Positions 58,017 to 64,000 of a stretch of DNA of 64,000 bases are shown piece after piece. This stretch comes from Gautieria morchelliformis. Lineage: Eukaryota; Basidiomycota; Agaricomycetes; Gomphales; Gomphaceae. The notes below the pieces were generated by a model. It had not been told where the DNA came from. It ran no database searches and saw only the letters and a program-made list of their open reading frames with translations. Positions within the stretch are counted from its first letter, which is position 1, and each line of letters begins with the position of its first letter. The translations under genes were made by a program, and so were the position numbers. Where the stretch lies: assembly GCA_015179125.1 (NCBI GenBank), contig WHVA01000054.1:279786-343785 (forward strand), given 5' to 3'.

Positions 58017-59124
58017 TGATGCCCCCTAAAGATGGGATGGATGTTGACCCGTCAACGTCCACAACGCGAACAACGGCCCTGAGACAAGGGGCCGCAGACA
58101 TTCTCCGTGCTCCGATAGACCAGGAGCACTGGACGATCGTGGGATGGGAGGACGCCCTCGCCATTGTCCACCCGGACGACGACCGGTAGGAAAGGTCCAA
58201 CAACGTCGTACCCAATGGTACGACGTCTGCCCGCTCGACGAACCCCGCTTCGTCTAACTCATAGCGCGGGCAAAAGAAACGCCGCAGATCGCGCGTATGC
58301 GCGAGATGATCGGCGTGTTCAAACGCATCGAGCGCGAACAACGCGCTTGCAATCCCAAAAGGGATTGTCTTGTGATAGCGGGCGGTACCCCGCATGACAT
58401 CGTGGCCATTCTAAAGGGTTGGATACACAACCCTGAAGGAATCCCCTCCGCCATCCGTGACAACGCGGATGGCACCTTCAACCTAGACGACATGGACGTC
58501 TGGATGTGGTTGAAGGCCCTTGCACCCCGGGTCAAAGGGGTCGCATCACCGCTCAGGGCGAGGCTACTCGACCTCTTCGGCTCGACGGACCAATGGTCGA
58601 GCCTCGTCGATGCCAGGGAAGTGCTGACGCCTCAGAGCACCACCCTGCGGCTCTCAATCACGGGCCCATTCCCTGTGGAGGGCCGGCCCGGCCCCGACAT
58701 CCCACTCGCGGAGATCGCGAGATGGTTGGCCCGCTACGCGGGAGTCACTCGCGAGCAAGGGGCGCGCATTGAACATTACGTTCAGCGCAGCATCACCGGC
58801 GCGGCATTCAGCGCCGCCGCCCGTGAGGGCCAACAAAAGGTCATCGAGACCAGCCATGTGAGGGCCGCAGTGCCGCGACCCCTCACTCACGCTGAGCTGG
58901 ACCAAGAGCTGGCGCGCTTCCGGCCCCCTCCTCAAACGGAGGACCCGGCTGTTGAGGCCATGCTCCAAGATGACGCGGGCCCCAGCGCCCAAGCGGAGAC
59001 CGCCGCTAATGGTGAGGCCGACCAGCCTCACCCGATCGCCACCAATGATGTGGAGGTGCCCCGGAGGAGTCACATGCTCCTCCGGCCCCGTACGACGACG
59101 TCGTCGTCATATCGGCCACTCTAG
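58017..59124 (+). pseudogene. Gypsy B accessory ORF between integrase and 3' LTR
   Basis: After about 190 bp of non-coding spacer a new reading begins MMPPKDGMDVDPSTSTT, with a 275-codon frame from 58,297 as its main part. It contains VIAGGTPHDIVAILKGW, FNLDDMDVWMWLKAL, LLDLFGSTDQWSSLVDAREV and a Pro/Ala-rich acidic tail ending in a basic LRPRTTTSSSYRPL. There is no signal peptide or membrane segment, so it is not envelope-like. No domain was recognised. Its position matches the extra 3' ORFs known in some plant and fungal gypsy elements. Confidence 0.7.
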
Positions 59125-59180
59125 AGGACTCCCTCATGGACGACCTCTATGAGTAGGCGTTAACCCCTATAGTTGTCTAT

Positions 59181-59192
59181 AGAGGGGGAGGG
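59181..59192 (+). promoter_or_regulatory. Gypsy B polypurine tract
   Basis: AGAGGGGGAGGG lies directly before the 3' LTR. Confidence 0.8.
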
Positions 59193-59406
59193 TGTAAATA
59201 ACCCGTGTATCTACATGTACATTAGTTATTACATAATCCCAGTGGGCCCCTTAGGGACCCACTGTATAGTTTAGGCGTGGGAACCGGCTAGCGGTCCCCA
59301 TCACATCTTACTCTTACCTGTCACTACGTAGTATTCAGAATACCACTCATTGGTCAAGTTCTGCAGTGCCCTTGTGATACAAGGTCCTAAGATCGACATC
59401 TTTACA
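59193..59406 (+). repeat. Gypsy B 3' LTR
   Basis: TGTAAATAAC...ATCTTTACA, 214 bp, about 20 differences from the 5' LTR. Confidence 0.92.
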
Positions 59407-59891
59407 GAAAGCACGCTGCACAAAAGTGTATCTGCATGATTTCTAGCCTCGTGGTATTCACACTGTCACCGCAGCTTAAGTTCAACCTACGAATCCACAC
59501 TGACCCATCCATCGTTGTTACCACGTAACGGCTTACCTGCACTCCCTGTACGCCTGTTCCCATATTTCTGACAATGTGGGAAGCCCGGCTCTCCCTCTCT
59601 GCTATGCAAAGCCAGGGGCACACTCGTAAGCTGCTTGGTACTTATGGCCTATCGGGCATCTTTGAGCAGGGACAATGCGCGCTGCCGCATGGCTCATGTC
59701 CTCATGTGCGTGGCGTCTGAGTGAGACTCTGGGCGGCCATTGCATTCGGAGGGCATACCGGGTATGGTGGATTTGGAAAATTTGCAAGAACTGGCGCTGT
59801 TGTTGGACAGGGTCGTGTCTGCAGAAGTAAGTCCTCACGATAGGGACGTAGGCGACGGCCACCAACCGGTCGCACCCGGACCTCTGCTGGG
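59407..59891. other. Intergenic, no gene seen
   Basis: Flank of the gypsy B element. It does not continue the family A sequence present on the other side. A minus-strand stretch (59,740-59,820) reads TTLSNNSASSCKFSKSTIPG in one frame, possibly an exon of the minus-strand gene at 59.9-60.7 kb. Confidence 0.35.
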
Positions 59892-60656
59892 CTACGTAGT
59901 CCGAACTCGGATGTGCGGGGAGGTGCTGGATGAGCTGCGGGAGGAGGAGGAGGAGCGCGGTGCGCGCGGTGTATGTGGGCGTGTGCGTCTGTGCGGGAAC
60001 TGTGCGTCAGATATCATAGGGAATAGGGATGGGGTACAGGAAACAGCAGGGAATGGGGCGACCCAGCCTCTCAGGCGCTGCGCGGGGCGGGCGGTGAGGA
60101 GCGACGCGAGGACGAGCGGGTGCGCGCAGTGCGCGAGCGGATGCGGGCCATACCTACGCGCCTGCCGCGAACGGCAGGCGAGCATGACCGACTTGACGCA
60201 TATTACCCGCGCCTCGAAGGAGGAGAGCTGCGCGAGGAGGGTCTCCACGTCCTGCCCTATGCTGTTCTGGACCCCGAACGCAAAGGCATCCTTCTGCCTC
60301 GCGAGCTGCACGACGCGGATCGCAGACACGGGCGCCGTGAGGGACAGGTGGAGGAGCGTTAAGCGATTCAGCGGCGGGGCTGCCAGTACAGCCACACACG
60401 GGGTCGAGCCGAGTGGTCGTTGCCAACACGCTGCGCAAGAGTTGCAGGAATGGAGACGCACATATGAGGAGGCGGAGTGTGTACAGCGTGTGCGATGAGG
60501 AGCGCGGTGAGCAGGGCGGGCAGCAGCACGGTGGAGGGCGGGAGCTGCGTCTGGCCGAGTGACGGACAAGAAAGCCGTAGGAGACGACGAAGAGGATGGA
60601 GAGTTGAGCAGCAGAGGACACTTGCGAAAAAAAAACTCAGAGGCGCCAAGGTACAC
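59892..60656 (-). CDS. Hypothetical protein, GC-rich, uncertain exons
   Basis: A 254-codon minus-strand frame. The middle (about 60,200-60,370) reads LNRLTLLHLSLTAPVSAIRV, then VQLARQKDAFAFGVQNSIGQD and VETLLAQLSSFEARV. This looks like a genuine amphipathic helical exon. The flanks are low-complexity (Ala/Pro/Arg, Ser runs) with other frames also open, so introns are likely. No family recognised, and function cannot be named. Confidence 0.35.
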   Translation of the reverse strand: MYLGASEFFFRKCPLLLNSPSSSSSPTAFLSVTRPDAAPALHRAAARPAHRAPHRTRCTHSASSYVRLHSCNSCAACWQRPLGSTPCVAVLAAPPLNRLTLLHLSLTAPVSAIRVVQLARQKDAFAFGVQNSIGQDVETLLAQLSSFEARVICVKSVMLACRSRQARRYGPHPLAHCAHPLVLASLLTARPAQRLRGWVAPFPAVSCTPSLFPMISDAQFPHRRTRPHTPRAPRSSSSSRSSSSTSPHIRVRTT

Positions 60657-61197
60657 TCACTGGAGTGAGAAACAAAAAGGCCTCCCTGGGCGTCGAACGC
60701 GCGCGTTCCCAATGCACGCTTCTTCAGTTCAATCCTGCCTAGACCGAGCAGGGCGGGATATTACCACTGGTCTAGCAGGGAGGCGTTAACACAATTACCA
60801 AACTGCGCTCTATATGTGTTCAGCCTCCCGCATGGGCACCGACAGCGTCGCTACTCTCACCCAGTCCTGTTCAACCTGTCGCCCTCGGCGTTGTTAGAAA
60901 TTTAATTTGTAATTTGTAAAAAAAAAAAAAATTTCACCAATTTTGCTTGGCATGCCTGCCAATTAGATAAAAGAAATCTCAGGCACGTTGTCTTGTCACG
61001 CTACTAGTGATTCGCTGCTACATAAACTGCACCGACCCTGCCACCCACAGTCCTAGCTGCTTCTTCGCTCTGTTTCGACGACTCGCACTAGCTTTCTCAA
61101 GTGTGCTACGTACTAGATCCCGGGTCGTCCTTGCCCCAATGCGCTTCGCGCTGCGTCCGTAACCACCCCACGACGTCCTCGACGCGACGCTGCCACG
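60657..61197. other. Intergenic with A-tract
   Basis: A run of about 14 A's at 60,918-60,931 inside an AT-rich dip, otherwise short frames only. No gene seen. Confidence 0.45.
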
Positions 61198-61730
61198 TTG
61201 TCTTCCTGGGGCCGCTCCTTCCTCCAGCGAAACCCGAACAACCCCATCATCGTCCGAACCACCATGCGCCATGCGCCATGCAACCGCCGCCGCCCGTCTA
61301 GCACGGTAACGCATTGCCGACTCAACACCCTCCTTGCGCTGATTACTGTACCTCCACGGTCTTCGAGGCTGGCGAAATCTTTGTCAAGCGTAGCAAAACT
61401 TCTTGAGGGAAGCGGTACTAAGTATGTACAATCTCCCTCCGTCACGTTCTTTTTCAGTCATCTATCCACCTGGGAAAAACCAAGACCTTTGCAAGTGTAC
61501 TCTCTTCTATCGGACACGATTTTGATCATATCAGGCGACAGATTCATTTTTTTCGTTCTCACCCCTGCCACCGGAACACGGCCGTCCTCAAGCGCGTGGA
61601 CCTGGGACGGCACTCGTCGAGCCTTCTCCCCTCAGCCCATCAACGACTTTGCTCCTGTGTTGGGACTTCGAATCCGAGACACGTGGGATCTGGCTATGAG
61701 GCGCATCTCCAAAGAATTTCAGCAACCAGT
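61198..61730 (+). CDS. Weakly supported plus-strand frame
   Basis: A 213-codon frame that would overlap the minus-strand paralogue below. It has no recognised motif and contains long T-rich stretches (61,440-61,560) that look like intron. WDLAMRRISKEFQQP before GTACGTGC (61,724) could be an exon end. Low support. Confidence 0.2.
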
Positions 61731-61734
61731 ACGT

Positions 61735-62005
61735 GCATCTCTGTGTCTCGCAGTGTATGGAAGGCCAGATTGCGGTTGTCACGGATGCGACGGTAGGGGT
61801 TGGGTGGCCCAGCACAGGCATACTCCGACGGATGCTTGAACAGGGGAACCTCGTCAGGCTTCCACGCCTCCGCTTTCACAAGCTGGGAAGAGGGAACTGA
61901 CCAATAATGGCTGTGGTGTCCCGATGGGAATAAAGGACCGATAGACGTGGTTCCAACCGTAGCGGACGTTGCCAATGGACAAATCACGTAGCCGAGCCTT
62001 GCCAA
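61735..62005 (-). CDS. Hypothetical exon, inverted paralogue of 63.4-63.7 kb
   Basis: The minus strand reads SQLVKAEAWKPDEVPLFKHPSEYACAGPPNP (given here in two halves: QLVKAEAWKPDEVPLF and HPSEYACAGPPNP). It matches FVKAESWNPEEVPPF and HPSED...AWAGPSNP on the plus strand at 63,555-63,660. The conserved words suggest a small real coding segment present twice in opposite orientation. Family unknown. Confidence 0.4.
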
Positions 62006-62606
62006 TGCCGCGCCGGGAGAACGATGAGCAGGGCCTTACACGGTGAAACGGTTAGAGATGGACGTACCGCTGTAGCTAGACATCATGAATGGTTAGTATC
62101 CAGTATGCTGTCAGAGGAGCTACTGGTTCGGAAGAGTATAGTCGATGGTCCTGCCAGGATATATATTCATTCTGGGCCCTGATCTCATAAGTGTCTTTGT
62201 ACCCTCGGAGGCTGGGATGAGAGAGGCTCAATCTCTAGTATTGGGAGAAGTGGATGAAGAGAACAGCAAAGCGAAGCTCCGGCAAGGGAAAGACCGCGCA
62301 TGAGACACCTCGCAACGCAAATGCTGTTGCTGCTCCCAATTCAGCCTCCTTGGTCACTCCAAATTTCTCGTGGGAAACCCCGCACCAGACCCATTCCGAA
62401 TAGAGCTGTAATGGCCCATTGGAATATCGATGGCGAGCTGGACACTCGCCCACCTACTACGGCCAAGACGCGGCGGCACGCTAAAGACCCTGGAGCTGTA
62501 GGTCGTGATTGACGGAGGGCGTGTATCCCCAAGCCTGAAAGCGTGGCTGTAGAGCAGGTGTCTCTTCTTGGGATGGCGTGTACGTACTATACCTATATCT
62601 GATCGT
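62006..62606. other. Intergenic, no gene seen
   Basis: Short frames only, without recognisable words. A GGGAAACCCCGC stretch and other GC-rich patches carry no identifiable signal. Confidence 0.45.
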
Positions 62607-62722
62607 GAGAACCTTCCTCATGGGGCTGTAATTCAGAGAACCTTCCTCATTGGGCTGTAATTCAGAGAACCTTCCTCATTGGGCTGTAATTCAGAGAACC
62701 TTCCTCATGGGATGTAATTCAT
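62607..62722 (+). repeat. 29-bp tandem repeat, four units
   Basis: Units start at 62,607, 62,636, 62,665 and 62,694, each GAGAACCTTCCTCATTGGGC plus TGTAATTCA with one or two changes. A TATA-like GAATATAAGAG follows 20-30 bp later, so the repeat lies where a promoter for the next frame would be. Confidence 0.9.
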
Positions 62723-62796
62723 AACATTCCGCGTTGGAGAATATAAGAGTCTTCTCTTCCTGCACCTGCACCATCTCTTCCCACCCATCCTCACCG

Positions 62797-63663
62797 ATGG
62801 GACCACCACGGCCTACCGCCGATTACGGCACTTCTGGGTGACTCGGACACGCAGAACACACTCCTGTGCACGCACAGGGAGTACTAACCCGGCCGAGGAG
62901 CTCGTCCGGGAGTTCGCCCAGTTGGAGAGGAACCGTGAGTACATCTTCATCTTAGCTCAATGACCGCAATTCATACCGGTTGACCACATTAGCGGGTGCT
63001 TTGGAACAGCGGAGGTCTGTGGGCCTCGACCCCTGACCTGGTCCGGCAGCCTCTCCTCTGGACCCTGCTTGGATCCCCTCATCCAAGCGGCGATCCTGGG
63101 TTCGCCATCACGGCGACTCCGGCTCGCTGATATCCAAGAGGCGATCGAGAGGTGGAGTAAGGCTCCCTGACGCCCAGCCTTAAAGTAAGTACTATATTTT
63201 CTTGATTCTGTTCCCACTTGGCCCAATCTTTTCTCTGTGTATTCTTGACCTTTATTTGGCGCTGCTTGTTCCGCTTTCCTGGAAATCTACAGTCTTTGAT
63301 ATGCTGACGATATTTATAGCACTCAATACAAAAACGCTGACGGACAGCGACTTATTCGCCAGGCAGCTTTGGGGGCGGAACGAGAACCAGTGGCAACGTG
63401 TGCGTCCATCTCTAACTCTCTCGCAGTGTACGGCCCCCCTCATTGTTCTCCAGCGCCGGGCATATTGGTTTGTGGTAGCAGAGCCACCAGTACAGGTGGT
63501 GCCACGTCCACCGCTCCCTCCTGCCCACGTCCCTCTCCCCAACTTCGGCGACTTTGTCAAGGCGGAGTCTTGGAACCCTGAAGAGGTTCCCCCGTTTCAT
63601 CCATCCGAGGACGTACCTCCTCAGGACGCCTGGGCTGGGCCATCCAACCCACGCTACCTTTAA
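62797..63663 (+). CDS. Hypothetical multi-exon gene
   Basis: Downstream of a TATA-like site (62,741), a first exon reads TTTAYRRLRHFWVTRTRRTH, then NPAEELVREFAQLERN, ending at a GTGAGT donor (62,935). A last exon (to 63,663) reads LWGRNENQWQ, then PNFGDFVKAESWNPEEVPPF and DAWAGPSNPRYL with a stop. The middle exons are not resolved. The C-terminal exon is paralogous to the minus-strand exon at 61.7-62.0 kb. No family recognised. Confidence 0.4.
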
Positions 63664-64000
63664 ACCCACAACCTGGCCCTCGCGCCTGCCACTCGAGATG
63701 AGTACAGACTAGAGAGAACAGGCAACAGTCTGAAGGCAGCGCGAGGGTCAACAACAGAGCCAGTCAGCGGTCAAGGCTCAGTCCGATCGTGACACCGAGT
63801 GACACACGGACATTTTATATCAGCTGGCTCAGGGCCTTGGCCCTGTAAATTGAAATGTCGACCATCTCATGATGTTGGTCCGACATATTTTGCGTCTGAT
63901 TCCTTGTATTGTTCCTTGCATTTCCCTTCTTCTTGATTTAGCTCTCACGTACCAATGCATTTAATCTGCTTTAGTCCGATAGTCGTGATCTCGTGAATGC
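63664..64000. other. Intergenic, no gene seen
   Basis: Likely 3' flank of the preceding frame. No repeat or coding signal was noted to the window edge. Confidence 0.45.

Larger units (their letters stand above)
51808..59406 (+). mobile_element. Gypsy family B LTR retrotransposon, full-length but old and broken
   Basis: A 7.6-kb element between two LTRs (213 and 214 bp) that differ at about 20 positions, so it is much older than the copia copy. In order: leader, two-part gag, CCHC knuckle, protease, reverse transcriptase, RNase H, integrase, then an additional ORF before the 3' LTR. The coding parts hold several breaks. No matching target duplication is seen (GGCCA before, GAAAG after). Confidence 0.92.

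Noticed and set aside
58654-59073. A 139-codon minus-strand frame in the gypsy B 3' region
   Set aside because: It is antisense to the longer plus-strand accessory ORF and has no supporting motif.
51808-59406. A target duplication for gypsy B
   Set aside because: The flanking five bases (GGCCA and GAAAG) do not match, and no longer match was found.
60368-60712. Overlapping Ser/Pro/Arg frames on both strands
   Set aside because: High GC content opens several frames at once, so only the helical segment near 60.2-60.37 kb was kept as weak evidence.

Overview
The window looks like a transposon-rich stretch of a filamentous basidiomycete (Agaricomycetes-type) nuclear genome. Host genes are cut by many 50-60 bp introns with fungal GT-AG borders. 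The host families seen are CYP51 with ten exons, a DUF6533 seven-pass membrane protein, a Kre6/Skn1-type GH16 protein and an Erg26-like dehydrogenase. The mobile elements also fit: copia, chromodomain gypsy, a second gypsy family, hAT, Tnp2/CACTA and Tc1/mariner-like DDE elements of the kind common in mushrooms. No rRNA, tRNA or CRISPR was seen.

Layout. 1-1.1 kb: end of a gypsy copy (family B, minus strand) abutting a hAT remnant. 1.1-1.35 kb: a fragment resembling the NatA auxiliary subunit. 1.5-3.5 kb: a 63-bp minisatellite split by a 1.06-kb insertion. 4.1-5.6 kb: a TA-flanked DNA element. 6.1-9.3 kb: 5' part of a chromovirus-like gypsy (family A, minus). 9.3-11.8 kb: a copia remnant split by an LTR-like insertion that is itself split by a Tc1-like deletion derivative. 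13.6-15.9 kb: a damaged cytochrome P450. 16.5-18.3 kb: an LTR-like block and an ERG26-like pseudogene. 19.4-23.5 kb: a TIR-bounded segment holding a 3'-truncated KRE6-like gene. 24.5-26.7 kb: a whole CYP51 (lanosterol 14-alpha-demethylase), the clearest working host gene. 27.0-29.0 kb: a DUF6533 membrane-protein gene. 29.8-33.0 kb: a near-complete Tc1/mariner-like transposon. 33.8-34.0 kb: a dead RAD6/UBC2 fragment. 36.3-39.5 kb: a decayed Tnp2 transposase. 39.7-44.9 kb: a whole, very young copia element. 45.6-47.1 kb: a low-complexity host-like gene. 47.2-49.7 kb: a hAT transposase cut by a chromovirus 3' end (49.7-51.8 kb), which is followed directly by an old gypsy B copy (51.8-59.4 kb). 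59.4-64 kb: GC-rich, weakly supported host-like reading frames, a 29-bp tandem repeat and an inverted paralogous pair.

How it fits together. The working core is small: CYP51 (ergosterol synthesis, ER membrane) and perhaps the DUF6533 gene. Around it lie broken copies of at least five other host genes (P450, ERG26, KRE6, RAD6, NatA subunit) mixed with nested elements of different ages. The region therefore reads as a graveyard where duplicated or captured host gene pieces and transposons accumulate. The observations most worth following are the KRE6 fragment inside a TIR-bounded segment (possible gene capture), the copia element whose primer-binding site matches the initiator-tRNA anticodon arm and overlaps its own start codon, and the extra non-envelope ORF in gypsy family B.
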